Shown in pieces: positions 35,689-45,571 of a DNA stretch of 64,000 nucleotides (positions are counted from its first letter, which is position 1; each line of letters starts with the position of its first letter). The DNA comes from Ferranicluibacter quercicola (GTDB taxonomy: Bacteria > Pseudomonadota > Alphaproteobacteria > Rhizobiales > Rhizobiaceae), in NCBI RefSeq assembly GCF_021168455.1, contig NZ_JAJOZR010000017.1:25742-89741 (forward strand). Reading direction: 5' to 3'. Position numbers and translations under genes: made by a program. The notes beneath the pieces were generated by a model. It searched no databases. It was not told the origin of the DNA and saw only the letters and a list, made by a program, of their open reading frames with translations.

Positions 35689-36050
35689 TGGGGGGCAATT
35701 ACAGCCCGGCTTTGTGGCTGGGCCTCACCGGCACGCCGCTGATGATTGCGATGGGGCAGGTGCTGTTCAAGCTGTCGAGCCGCACCACGGGCGAGTTCGG
35801 CTTGGGCGGCATCGTCGCGCTTCTTCTGAACCCGCTGATGATCGCAGCCCTTGCCGTCTACGGCATCGGAACGCTCGTCTGGATCTTCGTGCTGAAGAGC
35901 GTGCCGCTGACGATCGCCTATTCGTTTATGGCGCTGACATTCTGCTTCGTGCCGCTGCTAGCCAGCGTCTTCCTCGGGGAAACGCTGACGCTGCGCACCG
36001 CGATCGGTGCCGCACTGCTCATCGGCGGCATGATCGTCATCAACAGTTGA
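35685..36050 (+). CDS. Four-helix SMR/EamA-type transporter, ArnE/ArnF-like flippase candidate
   Basis: A 121-residue protein with four hydrophobic segments, starting by ATGA overlap with the methyltransferase stop. SMR-like features are GQVLFKLSSRT in helix 1 and the C-terminal LGETLTLRTAIGAALLIGGMIVI. In the Arn pathway a pair of such proteins flips undecaprenyl-phosphate-aminoarabinose; its place after GT2 and a methyltransferase suggests a similar role for another lipid-linked sugar. It may act as a homodimer since only one copy is here. Confidence 0.78.
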   Translation: MMGGNYSPALWLGLTGTPLMIAMGQVLFKLSSRTTGEFGLGGIVALLLNPLMIAALAVYGIGTLVWIFVLKSVPLTIAYSFMALTFCFVPLLASVFLGETLTLRTAIGAALLIGGMIVINS

Positions 36051-36080
36051 GACACACGGCCGTCGTCGGGCCGCTCCCGA

Positions 36081-37013
<933 letters not shown>

Positions 37014-37278
37014 CGATGGTCCGCCTGTCGTGCTGTCCGGGATAGGCCCGAACCGGACGGTCCGTTTGCCGTAATCCGCAAGATTCCGTAAACCCGCATC
37101 CCAATGCGCGTCGGCCTCGGGGAGCGTGCCCCCGTCGATGCCGATGGGCGCTTCATAGCGGCCTTGTCCCCGAATGCAAGAGGAACGCCGGTGTGGAGAG
37201 GGTTTATCCGAAAAAGATTTCGAAGACGCTGCCGGAACGGGCGTTTTAGAGGTCGTGAAAACACGGTCATGCCCGTTC

Positions 37279-38265
37279 TCAACCGGCCGTGGCATCCCGC
37301 CAGGTCAGGTACTGCCCGACGCTCTTGGTGGCGATGTCGCGCATGGTCTGCGGCGGAACGCCCGACCAGAGATCGGCGCCCTTGGTGTCGACGCTGTCCT
37401 GCCCCTGGATGCGGTGCAGGCGGTTGCCGGCCTGGTCGAGCACGTCCCAGACATAGACGATGGTGGTCTTGCGGCCGTCCTTGAACGCCGAGAAGTAGCC
37501 CTTCAGGATATGCTGGCTTCCGCCATCCGCTGCCGTCTTGATGGTGAGGCCGTGGGAGCGGGCGTCCGCGCCGAGCTGCTCGGAGAGGGGACGGATGGCC
37601 TCGACGGGTGCGCCCATGATGGGGAGGAAGCGGATGCTGCCGGCAGGGCCGGCCTTGGCGGCGGGCGCGATGGCGGCCTGTTCTTCCGGCGCGCTGCTTG
37701 CCTCGGCGGGCACATCGTTCTGTGCAGCCTCTGCCGGTTCGGCCTGCGGCGGGTCTGCGGTTTGCGTCCGGGCGGCGGCTTCGGTCTCGCTCACCTCGTT
37801 GCCGGTCGCGGGGAAGCCGACCGCGCTCTCCGACGACGCGATCTGCGGCGGCGGGTTGCTGGCGAGCGCCTGGGCCTGCGCCTCGAAGGAGCCGGCCGGG
37901 TTCCGGTAGCTCTCGTCGCCGCGTGCATAGGCCGTGCCGGTGATATCGGGCTGGTCGGCGCGCGGTGTGGCCTGATCGGCGCCGTATGGGTCGGAGAGGC
38001 TGGCCGATCGCTGCACCCGCATCTCGTGGACGGCCACGGCACTCGGGGGCGCGCTGTTCACGACCGGCTGCTGCGACTGCATGGTGTCGAGATCGGCCTG
38101 ATTGACCGGGGAAGACTGATAGCTCCCGTCGCCGACATTTTCCGGCGGCGTCAGCGCATCGATGCTGTTGCAGGACGACAGTGCGAGAAGGAGGGGGATG
38201 GCCAGGAGCGGCGTCGCGGCGCGAAGGCGCGCGATGTTCGTCGTCGTTGCGAAGAGGGTGCGCAC
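37279..38265 (-). CDS. Lipoprotein with Pro/Ala-rich linker
   Basis: A 328-residue probable lipoprotein. GTG 38265 is chosen because GGAGGT lies six bases upstream and it places a proper signal peptide in front of the lipobox LALSSC (C32). The middle is Gln/Ala/Pro-rich and low complexity; the C-terminal 130 residues (GSIRFLPIMGAPVEAIRPLSEQLGADARSHGLTIKT...DVLDQAGNRLHRIQGQD...YLTWRDATAG) look folded and rhizobially conserved. Function unknown; it is probably anchored in the envelope. Confidence 0.8.
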   Translation of the reverse strand: MRTLFATTTNIARLRAATPLLAIPLLLALSSCNSIDALTPPENVGDGSYQSSPVNQADLDTMQSQQPVVNSAPPSAVAVHEMRVQRSASLSDPYGADQATPRADQPDITGTAYARGDESYRNPAGSFEAQAQALASNPPPQIASSESAVGFPATGNEVSETEAAARTQTADPPQAEPAEAAQNDVPAEASSAPEEQAAIAPAAKAGPAGSIRFLPIMGAPVEAIRPLSEQLGADARSHGLTIKTAADGGSQHILKGYFSAFKDGRKTTIVYVWDVLDQAGNRLHRIQGQDSVDTKGADLWSGVPPQTMRDIATKSVGQYLTWRDATAG

Positions 38266-38524
38266 GGTCGACCTCCGTCCTGGACAGATGCAGCGCATGT
38301 CGCCCGTCTCCCGCACCCGGCGCGCCTCGTAAGAGACGTCGAGACCGCTGGAGTATGATCCGCCGATACGCTGGCACACTGGGACGCCATCCGACGGGCC
38401 TATCCCGCCGGTCCTGACATCCGGAAACCAGTCTACGGCGATAATCCTAAGAAGCCGTATTGATCCGGCTTACCCTTTTTGGGACTGGCGAGGGCTCGAT
38501 CCCGCTCTATCGGCCGGCGGGAGC

Positions 38525-39676
38525 TCAGAGGTCGATGACGTCGAGACCGTAGCGCGACAGAGCGCGTGGCGCGCCGTCCGTCGTCAGGTAGGTCTGCCCG
38601 AGCGTCATCGCCGTGCCGCTGTCGCTGTCCATGATGATCATGTGCACGAAGAGCGACATATTGGGCAGGATCTCCTGCGGATTGCCGGCGTGGAACATCT
38701 GGTGCTCCATCCAGGAGGGCGAGAAGCGGGCGCCGAGCGAATAGCCGCAGGCATTCAGCCGGTGCTTGGCAAGGCCGCGTTCGTCCATGATCTTCGCATG
38801 CACATCGAACACGGTGCCGAAGGTGTTGCCCGGCCGCAGGACCATCTCGATGGCCTGTATGGTTTCGCGGCAGGCGCTGTAGAGCTCGCGGTGGCGGTTG
38901 GTCACCTCGCCGACCACGATCGTGCGCATCATGGCGGCATGGTAATGCGCGCTGACGCCGGCCCATTCGAGCGTCAGCTGATCCTGCGCATCCAGCTTGC
39001 GGCGGCCGGCCTTGTAGCGGCAGAGGAGGGCGTCCGCGCCGGAGCCGATGATGAACTCGTTGGCCGGATAGTCGCCGCCGCCTGCAAACACAGCCCCCTG
39101 CATGGCTGCGAGGATCGCCGCCTCGTCGCCGCCGGGGCCGATCAGCGGCAGGGCGGCATCCAGTGCGTCGTCGGCAAGGCTTGCGGCTTTCTCGACATGG
39201 GCGATCTCCGCCGGGCTCTTGATGAGCCGCAGCCGGCCGACCAGCATGGAGGCATCGACGATCTGGCCGAAGCTCGCCATCTGGTGATCGAGCAGCCGGG
39301 CGATGCGGCCGGTCATGCCGTGCGTGTCGTATTCGATGCCGATGCGGGCGCCGAGGAGGTCGAGTTCGCTGAGCAGGTTCTTCAGATCCATCGTCGGATC
39401 GGCATTGACCCTGTCGACCCAGACCTGGATGCGCTCGATGTTGGAGGTGTGGCGGGCCTGGCGCAGGTCGGCCGACCGCGTGAGCAGAACCATCGAGCCG
39501 TCGGATTTTACCACCAGCGTCTGGAAGAAGCAGTAGCCGAACGTGTCGTAGCCGGTCAGCCAGTACATGCTCTCCTGGGCGAAGAGCAGCAGCGCATCGA
39601 GCTTGTCCTCGCGCATCTTCGCCGTGAGGCTGGCAAGGCGTGCGGCGTATTCGTCCTGGGTGAAGTGAAGGGCCAT
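38525..39676 (-). CDS. M24 family protein, creatinase/Xaa-Pro peptidase fold without metal ligands
   Basis: A 383-residue pita-bread fold protein (N-terminal creatinase domain about 1-150, M24 domain after). The canonical five metal ligands (D, D, H, E, E) appear replaced: E237 in LEWAG, A248 in HYHAAMMRT, Tyr in ACGYSLG, His in LFVHMIIMD, and Asp or Thr near LTTDG. It therefore resembles metal-free relatives such as creatinase or ectoine hydrolase rather than an active aminopeptidase. It is two bases from pgeF, in the lgt-midA-pgeF operon. Confidence 0.8.
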   Translation of the reverse strand: MALHFTQDEYAARLASLTAKMREDKLDALLLFAQESMYWLTGYDTFGYCFFQTLVVKSDGSMVLLTRSADLRQARHTSNIERIQVWVDRVNADPTMDLKNLLSELDLLGARIGIEYDTHGMTGRIARLLDHQMASFGQIVDASMLVGRLRLIKSPAEIAHVEKAASLADDALDAALPLIGPGGDEAAILAAMQGAVFAGGGDYPANEFIIGSGADALLCRYKAGRRKLDAQDQLTLEWAGVSAHYHAAMMRTIVVGEVTNRHRELYSACRETIQAIEMVLRPGNTFGTVFDVHAKIMDERGLAKHRLNACGYSLGARFSPSWMEHQMFHAGNPQEILPNMSLFVHMIIMDSDSGTAMTLGQTYLTTDGAPRALSRYGLDVIDL

Positions 39677-39677
39677 G

Positions 39678-40469
39678 TCATGCCTCCCTGATGCTGATGG
39701 CGGAAATCTGCCGGCCGTAATCGGGCTCGCCGCGATGGGTCGTCCGGCGATAGGAAAAGAAGCGCGCCTCGTCCTCGTAGGTGCAGAGGCCGAGCTTTTC
39801 GGCCTTCACGCCGGCCGCGATAAGGCGGGCGACGGTGAGGCCGGGAAGGTCGAACATCGCGTGATCCGCGCGTGGCGACGGCGTGAAGAAGCGGGCGTAT
39901 CCGGCATCGTGCGCGAGAAAGCGCGCGACGAATTCCGGTCCGACCTCGTAATTGTCGGGGCCGATGGAGGGGCCGAGGCAGGCGATGATGGTCTCGCGCG
40001 TGGCGCCCAGCGCGACCATGGCGGCGATGGTGTTTTCCAGCACGCCCGTCAGCGCGCCCTTCCAGCCGGCATGCGCCGCGCCGACGACGCCGGCCTGCGG
40101 ATCGGCAAAGAGGATCGGGCCGCAATCGGCCGAGAGGACGCCGAGCACGATGCCAGGGGTCGCCGTGACCAGGGCATCCGCCTGCGACCGCGTGCCGTCA
40201 TAGTCGCCCCCGATGGTGACGACATCCGGAGAGTGGACCTGATGGACCGTAGCGAGCCTTGCGACGGGCTGGCCGAACCAGGCGGCGACGCGGCTGCGGT
40301 TCTCCTCGACATGGGTGCGCTCGTCGCTCGAGCCGAGACCGACGTTCAGCCCTTCGTAGATTCCCTGCGACACGCCGCCCTTGCGGGTGAAGAATCCGTG
40401 GGCGATGGCCGGTGATGCGGCGGCGAGCAGCGGGCTCTGGAGCGGGGCGGGCAAGGCGTCGTCCTGCAT
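39678..40469 (-). CDS. pgeF: Peptidoglycan editing factor / multicopper polyphenol oxidase family (YfiH)
   Basis: A 263-residue DUF152 protein. Metal ligands are in TVHQVHSPDV, LSADCGPILFAD and AAHAGWKG. In E. coli the homologue removes mis-incorporated L-serine from muropeptide precursors (PgeF). ATG 40469 (MQDDALPAP) is preferred with AAGGGG upstream; the open frame extends much further. It is the third gene of the lgt-midA-pgeF-M24 group on the minus strand, though 187 bases separate it from the methyltransferase gene. Confidence 0.88.
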   Translation of the reverse strand: MQDDALPAPLQSPLLAAASPAIAHGFFTRKGGVSQGIYEGLNVGLGSSDERTHVEENRSRVAAWFGQPVARLATVHQVHSPDVVTIGGDYDGTRSQADALVTATPGIVLGVLSADCGPILFADPQAGVVGAAHAGWKGALTGVLENTIAAMVALGATRETIIACLGPSIGPDNYEVGPEFVARFLAHDAGYARFFTPSPRADHAMFDLPGLTVARLIAAGVKAEKLGLCTYEDEARFFSYRRTTHRGEPDYGRQISAISIREA

Positions 40470-40656
40470 TGGTCTTTCGCCCCTTTTCATGTCAGCGTTT
40501 GTCGGAAAGCGGGCGATGCCGGGAGTGGCTCGCCTCTGATGTGCGCGGGATGTTGACCCTTTGCCGCGCGCCCTGTCAATCGTGCAGGCGGCAGACAGTG
40601 TCGTCGATGGCGTACCGATGCCCGGTCGCGACGTGGTGGAAACGGGTGCCGTCCGC

Positions 40657-41748
40657 TCAGGCTTGGAACGGCACCAGGGCCACGGCCGGGTGGCTGACGG
40701 CGAGGACCTTGAAGAGCTCGCCCATCTTGCCTTCGCCGGAGCCGGAAAGCCGCTCGGCATCCTGGCGCACGCCTTCCTGCACGATAAGGTCCTTGCCGCG
40801 CGCGAGCGCCTCGGCACGCTCGCGGATGCCCAGAGCGAGCAGGAAGTCGCCCTGATAGGTCAGGCCGTTGATGCGAAGACCTTCCGCCACCGCGCGGCGG
40901 GCGAGCTGTTCGAAATCGACGTGGCTGGTGATGTCGGCTTCGCCCGGATGGGCGAGCAGCGGATCGAACTGATGGGCCCGCACGGCCTGCAGCGTGTCGC
41001 CGTAATTGGTCGCCATATGGCCGTAGTCGATGATGAGGGCGGAGCCGTCCGTCCGCTTCAACCGTGCGGAAATCGCGGCCATGACGGCATCGCGGGCCGG
41101 GGCCACTTCGAAGATGGTGCCGAGCGGCAGCCTGTCTCCGGGCGGCAGAAGATCCGGGTCGATGGTGGCGACCCCTGCGGTAAAGCAGAGGTTGTCGTCA
41201 GCATCGAGGCCGACCATGCGCTCGCGGAATCCCTGTTCGGTCTTCACGAACTGGCGGATCGGAATGGCGTCGAACAGTTCGTTCGCAACCAGCAGCAGGA
41301 AGCCGTCGGGGATCTCCTCGAAGCTGTCGTGCCAGGCGATCTTGAACTTGTGGGCGACGAGGGTCTGGCTCTGGACCTTCTGCAGCCGCTCGCTGGTCTC
41401 CACCAGATGCACGCTGGCCTTCTCATAGAGGTCCGGCGACAGGCGCGAGAGGACGCGCAGAATATCCGCCATCATCGTGCCGCGGCCGGGACCGATCTCG
41501 GCGATGGCCACCGTTTCCGGCTGCCCGTGCCGGCGCCAGGCCTCGAACAGGAACATGCCGATCAGTTCGCCAAAGAGCTGGCTGATTTCCGGCGCGGTGA
41601 TGAAATCGCCGTTCTGTCCGAAGGGTTCGCGCGTCCGGTAATACCCGTGTTCGGGATCGGCCAGGCAGAGGGCGAAATAGTCGGTGACGCTGATCGGCCC
41701 CGTCGCCAGGATGATCGCCCGGATCTTGTCCGCGAGCGGCGTGGTCAT
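40657..41748 (-). CDS. MidA/NDUFAF7-type SAM-dependent methyltransferase
   Basis: A 363-residue protein of the DUF185 family, whose mitochondrial relative NDUFAF7 methylates an arginine in complex I during assembly. The SAM motif is IAEIGPGRGTMMADILRVL; the family pattern PEISQLFGELIGMF and ANELFDAIPIRQF is clear. ATG 41748 overlaps the lgt stop as ATGA. The bacterial substrate is unproven; a complex I role is an inference from the family. Confidence 0.88.
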   Translation of the reverse strand: MTTPLADKIRAIILATGPISVTDYFALCLADPEHGYYRTREPFGQNGDFITAPEISQLFGELIGMFLFEAWRRHGQPETVAIAEIGPGRGTMMADILRVLSRLSPDLYEKASVHLVETSERLQKVQSQTLVAHKFKIAWHDSFEEIPDGFLLLVANELFDAIPIRQFVKTEQGFRERMVGLDADDNLCFTAGVATIDPDLLPPGDRLPLGTIFEVAPARDAVMAAISARLKRTDGSALIIDYGHMATNYGDTLQAVRAHQFDPLLAHPGEADITSHVDFEQLARRAVAEGLRINGLTYQGDFLLALGIRERAEALARGKDLIVQEGVRQDAERLSGSGEGKMGELFKVLAVSHPAVALVPFQA

Positions 41749-42635
41749 AGGCGGCTCCCCAACAGGGATGCCGCGCGGCGGGCGCGCAGGATCGCCCATA
41801 GGCCGAGCCCCACCATCGGCAGCGACAGCAGCATGCCCATGGTCAGCCAGCCCCCGGCGAGATAGCCGATCTGCGCGTCGGGCTCGCGGAAGAACTCCAC
41901 GAAGATGCGGGCAAGGCCGTAGCCGGTGATGAAGACGCCGGCGACGAGACCTGGCTTGCGCAGGGCGTGGCGCCTGTAGATGAGAAATGCAAGCACGAGG
42001 AGCAGCACGATACCCTCGAGGCTTGCCTCGTACAGCTGGCTCGGATGACGTGCGAACGGGCCGCCGGTCGGGAAGACGATCGCCCAGGGCATGGAGGAAA
42101 GGCGGCCCCAGAGCTCGCCATTGATGAAGTTGGCGAGACGGCCGAAGAGCAGACCAATCGGCACCACGGCCGCGACCACGTCGAACAGGCTCCAGATCGG
42201 GATGGATCGCTTGCGCGCGAAGATCAGCATGGCAAGGATCGTGCCGATGAGGCCGCCATGGAAGGACATGCCGCCGTTCCAGATTTCGAAGGCCCGCAGC
42301 GGATTGGCGATGACCGAGGGGAGGTCGTAGAACAGGATGTAGCCGATGCGTCCGCCGCCCACGATGCCGACGGCCACCCAGAGGAGGAAGTCGTCGAGAT
42401 CGACCTCGGTGATGGGGGCCTTGCCACCCCAGAGCGTATCGTTGCGCACGATCCGGCGGGCGTAGAACCAGCCGAGCAGGATGCCCGCGACATAGGCGAG
42501 GCCGTACCAGTGGATCTGCAGCGGGCCGATGGCGATCAGGACGGGATCGATCTGCGGGAAGGGCAGGATCGAGAGAAGGCTTGCGATGGGTTCCAAAGGA
42601 CGTGCTTCAGCCTCGGTTTCACCTGGCCGATCCAT
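41745..42635 (-). CDS. lgt: Prolipoprotein diacylglyceryl transferase
   Basis: A 296-residue inner-membrane enzyme that attaches diacylglycerol to lipobox cysteines, the first step of lipoprotein maturation; the lipoprotein at 37.3 kb would be a client. Seven helices, the MSFHGGLIG motif and the GRLANFINGELWGR signature are present. ATG 42635 is used; an in-frame TTG 13 codons later (LEPIAS) is a possible alternative because the first residues are hydrophilic. It starts a minus-strand operon. Confidence 0.95.
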   Translation of the reverse strand: MDRPGETEAEARPLEPIASLLSILPFPQIDPVLIAIGPLQIHWYGLAYVAGILLGWFYARRIVRNDTLWGGKAPITEVDLDDFLLWVAVGIVGGGRIGYILFYDLPSVIANPLRAFEIWNGGMSFHGGLIGTILAMLIFARKRSIPIWSLFDVVAAVVPIGLLFGRLANFINGELWGRLSSMPWAIVFPTGGPFARHPSQLYEASLEGIVLLLVLAFLIYRRHALRKPGLVAGVFITGYGLARIFVEFFREPDAQIGYLAGGWLTMGMLLSLPMVGLGLWAILRARRAASLLGSRL

Positions 42636-42864
42636 TGCCGACCCGGCAACGGATCAGGACCTGCGGCGGGTGGTTTCTCTGCGAACCGGCATTTCGCCGC
42701 GCCCGCCTGCCCGGACCATGGCGGGCGGGCGGCATGGGGTCAAGCGAGGCGAGGGCGGCAAGCCCCATGATTCACTGGTTTTTCCTTGCAAGCCGGCCCT
42801 GCCTCTCCTACCTCCATGTCACAGGCGCCGTGCGGCGCTCCAACCGCGATCCCGGAGGGACATC

Positions 42865-43125
42865 ATGACGACGACAGGCGCAAACCGCATTCTCGACGAT
42901 CTTGCCAAGCTGATGACCGATGCGGCCGGTGCGGCGCAGGGCGTGCGGCGCGAGGCGGAAACGATGTTCCGTACCCAGGGCGAGCGCATCCTCAATACGA
43001 TGGATGTGGTGAAGCGCGAGGAATTCGAGGTCGTGCGCGAGATGGCGCTGCGGGCGCGCGAGGAAAACGACGCCCTTCTGGCGCGTGTCGCCCTCCTCGA
43101 AGCACAGCTCGCCGAGAAGGGCTGA
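42865..43125 (+). CDS. ubiK: Ubiquinone biosynthesis accessory factor UbiK (BMFP family)
   Basis: An 86-residue protein with an N-terminal helix (NRILDDLAKLMTDAAGAAQGVRREAETMFRTQGERIL) and a C-terminal coiled coil (EFEVVREMALRAREENDALLARVALLEAQLAEKG), the two halves of UbiK/YqiC. By family it aids the Ubi complex in the aerobic ubiquinone pathway. GGAGGGA lies before ATG 42865. It is divergent from lgt, with about 230 bases between. Confidence 0.9.
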   Translation: MTTTGANRILDDLAKLMTDAAGAAQGVRREAETMFRTQGERILNTMDVVKREEFEVVREMALRAREENDALLARVALLEAQLAEKG

Positions 43126-43151
43126 TCAAGCATCCGATCGCAGCGTTTCGG

Positions 43152-43178
43152 GACGCGGGGAGGATACGTCCCCGCGTC
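43152..43178 (+). terminator. Hairpin after ubiK
   Basis: GACGCGGGGA / TCCCCGCGTC, 10-base perfect stem with a seven-base loop, 26 bases after the stop. The following sequence is only moderately T-rich. Confidence 0.6.
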
Positions 43179-43579
43179 TCTGCCGTCTTCCGGCGCTTCG
43201 GGCGCCGATGCGGGCCGTGCCCTCCCAAAAGTGGGGCTTCCGACCGTCGAAAACGAGAAAAATTTCGACCCTGTGGACATCCCTAAAAAACGCAATCCGC
43301 TGAATCCTTTACTGACTCAGGCTGAATCAGTTTCCAAAGCTCTATCCACAGCTGCGACGCCTTTTTCGGGCGGTTGGGGCTGGTCTGCAGACTCCGGCGT
43401 TATACACTGATTTTACAAGATGATTCGAAACGGGTCACACGAGATACGGGCAGAGTCATCGGTTCGACCTCGTCGTGCGTTCGTCGATCATTCCATGTTG
43501 TTTCCGGTGTCGTCGGGCGTGTGGGGCTTCGCGTGAGAACGCGATGGCGCATGCCACGCTGGAACTTTGAAGGTGAAGC
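43179..43579. other. Intergenic region upstream of the YbjN gene
   Basis: About 400 bases with no convincing ORF. It contains a 7-base inverted repeat GTCGAAA / TTTCGAC at 43246-43269 around an A-rich loop, and two DnaA-box-like words (TGTGGACAT at 43272 and CTATCCACA at 43342), too few to call an origin. The last 150 bases presumably hold the promoter for the YbjN gene; I cannot pick out a confident -35/-10 pair. Confidence 0.5.
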
Positions 43580-44080
43580 ATGAGCCTCGTAGAACTGGAA
43601 CTGCAGCGTCAATCCAATCCGGTCGATATGATCGAGTTCGTCGCGGCCAACAATGACTGGACCTTCGAGCGTTCCGGTGAAGACGAGATCGCGATGACGG
43701 TGGAGGGCAAGTGGTCCGACTACCACGTCTCCTTCTCGTGGATGGAAGAGTTCGAGGCCCTGCATCTCGCCTGCGCCTTCGACATCAAGGTTCCCGAAAG
43801 CCGCGTCAACGAGGTCATCCGCCTTCTGTCGCATATCAATGGCCAGGTGCTGATGGGGCATTTCGATCTCTGGCGCCAGGAAGACGTCGTCATCTTCCGC
43901 CAGTCGCTGCTGCTGTCCGGCGGTGCGGAGCCGACCGACCGTCAGGTCGAGGTTCTGCTGTCGAGCGCGCTCGATGCCTGCGAAAGCTACTTTCAGGCCT
44001 TTCAGTTCGTGGTCTGGTCTGGCGTCGATGCCGAGCGCGCAGTCGAGGCCGTGATGTTCGAAACGGTCGGGGAAGCCTGA
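43580..44080 (+). CDS. YbjN domain protein
   Basis: A 166-residue YbjN family protein (WSDYHVSFSWMEEFEALHLACAFDIKVPESRVNEVIRLLSHINGQVLMGHFDLWRQEDVVIFRQSLLL). The fold resembles that of type III secretion chaperones, but this alphaproteobacterial branch is a conserved core protein usually encoded just before proC, as here. GAAGGTG lies before the ATG. Role unknown. Confidence 0.88.
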   Translation: MSLVELELQRQSNPVDMIEFVAANNDWTFERSGEDEIAMTVEGKWSDYHVSFSWMEEFEALHLACAFDIKVPESRVNEVIRLLSHINGQVLMGHFDLWRQEDVVIFRQSLLLSGGAEPTDRQVEVLLSSALDACESYFQAFQFVVWSGVDAERAVEAVMFETVGEA

Positions 44081-44082
44081 GC

Positions 44083-44901
44083 GTGGCGGCGAGCGGTATG
44101 GATCCGATCGTCCTCGTCGGCGCCGGCAATATGGGCGGCGCGATGCTGGCGGGCTGGCTGAAGAGCGGTCTATCCGGCGCGGATGTGCTGGTGCTCGATC
44201 CCGGTCCTGCCCCTGCGATGGCGGCCCTGATGGCCGAACATGGCGCCCGCCACGTGACCGCGGCGCCGGAGGGTGTGGTGGCGTCCGTTCTGTTTCTCGC
44301 CGTCAAGCCGCAGGTCATGGGCGCCGTTCTGCCGGATCTCGCCGGGCTTGTCGGCCCGCAGACCGTGGTGGTGTCGGTTGCGGCCGGCAAGACGCTCGGC
44401 TTTCTCCAGTCGCATCTCGGTGACGCCGCCATGGTGCGCGCCATGCCGAACACGCCGGCGATGATCGGTCGCGGCATCACCGGCGCCTTTGCCAATGCGA
44501 AGGTCGGCGACGACCAGCGCGCACGGGTCAACGATCTCCTGAAAGTGTCGGGTCCCGTCGAATGGGTCGAGAGCGAAGCTGACATCGATGCCGTCACGGC
44601 GCTGTCCGGCAGCGGGCCGGCCTATGTTTTCTATCTCGTCGAATGCATGGCGGAAGCCGGTCGCAAGGCCGGTCTTCGGGCGGACCTCGCCATGCGTCTC
44701 GCACGGGAAACCGTCGCGGGGGCTGGCGAATTGCTTCACCAGTCCCCCGATGACGCCTCCAGGCTTCGCCAGAACGTGACATCGCCCGGCGGCACGACAG
44801 CCGCGGCGCTGGCCGTTCTGATGGCCGATGACGGCATGCAGCCGCTCTTCACGGCAGCCGTGGCCGCTGCGCGGCAGCGGGCCGAAGAGCTGGCCAACTG
44901 A
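44083..44901 (+). CDS. proC: Pyrroline-5-carboxylate reductase
   Basis: A 272-residue (or 267) enzyme for the last step of proline synthesis. The NAD(P) motif is VLVGAGNMGGAML, the signature SGSGPAYVFYLVECMAEAG and the C-terminal NVTSPGGTTAAALAVL are all present. I chose GTG 44083, which has GGGGAAG at eight bases; ATG 44098 is an alternative without a better ribosome binding site. Two bases separate it from the YbjN gene stop, so the two are one operon. Confidence 0.93.
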   Translation: MAASGMDPIVLVGAGNMGGAMLAGWLKSGLSGADVLVLDPGPAPAMAALMAEHGARHVTAAPEGVVASVLFLAVKPQVMGAVLPDLAGLVGPQTVVVSVAAGKTLGFLQSHLGDAAMVRAMPNTPAMIGRGITGAFANAKVGDDQRARVNDLLKVSGPVEWVESEADIDAVTALSGSGPAYVFYLVECMAEAGRKAGLRADLAMRLARETVAGAGELLHQSPDDASRLRQNVTSPGGTTAAALAVLMADDGMQPLFTAAVAAARQRAEELAN

Positions 44902-44924
44902 CTATTCCAGAAAGGGCAGGCCCC

Positions 44925-45266
44925 ATGACCGAGACGATCACCTATGCCGATTTCGAACGAGTCGATATCCGGACAGGGACGATCGTCGAGGCGTCTGCCT
45001 TTCCGGAAGCGCGCAAACCCGCCATCAAGCTCGTCATCGATTTCGGCCCGGAGATCGGGCTGAAGACATCCTCCGCACAGATCACCGTCCATTATGATCT
45101 GGAAACGCTGATCGGGCGGCAGGTGCTCGGGGTCGTCAACTTTCCGCCCCGGCAGATCGGGCCGTTCCGGTCCGAAGTCCTGACGCTGGGTTTCGAGGAC
45201 GAGGCCGGTGCCATCGTTCTCGCGGCTGCCGACAAGCCGGTTCCGAACGGCCGCAAGCTTCTCTGA
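44925..45266 (+). CDS. CsaA-like tRNA-binding protein
   Basis: A 113-residue single OB-fold protein with the tRNA-binding domain pattern: FERVDIRTGTIVEASAFPEARKPAIKLVIDFG, then KTSSAQITVHYDLETLIGRQVLGVVNFPPRQIGPFRSEVLTLGF. It belongs to the CsaA group, implicated in protein export and chaperoning in Bacillus. It lies 23 bases after proC and is the third gene of that operon. Confidence 0.9.
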   Translation: MTETITYADFERVDIRTGTIVEASAFPEARKPAIKLVIDFGPEIGLKTSSAQITVHYDLETLIGRQVLGVVNFPPRQIGPFRSEVLTLGFEDEAGAIVLAAADKPVPNGRKLL

Positions 45267-45402
45267 CATCAATACGCACGTCTGCCTTCGACATAGCCCG
45301 TGCTGCTCGCCGCGGTCGGCCGCGGCGTACGCCCGTTCCTTCGCACCGTGGAGGGCCGCGCGCCGCCGACTGCAGATCGCACGCCTCTCCGGCATGAAAT
45401 CT

Positions 45403-45421
45403 TAGAAATCACTAATTTCTA
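45403..45421. promoter_or_regulatory. 19-base palindrome upstream of PilZ gene
   Basis: TAGAAAT-CACTA-ATTTCTA, a perfect 7-base inverted repeat in an AT-rich patch, 150 bases before the PilZ start. A regulator site is plausible; no regulator can be named. The surrounding 45267-45571 holds no convincing gene. Confidence 0.4.
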
Positions 45422-45571
45422 TGGCGACGCTTTAGAAAATCCTTAAGTTCTCCACGGTAGCATTTTCCGTACAACCGGTCGTCGCAGCACGCCGCGTGTG
45501 CGGAACGCCAGTCGGTGCAGGCTGCAATGGGAACGCGGTGTTTCCGCTCCCCGTTGCCTCGGGAGAAGGAT

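Noticed and set aside
43246..43351. DnaA-box-like words suggesting a replication origin
   Set aside because: Only two imperfect boxes, no clustered AT-rich unwinding element, and none of the genes usual at rhizobial origins (hemE, parAB, dnaA) nearby.
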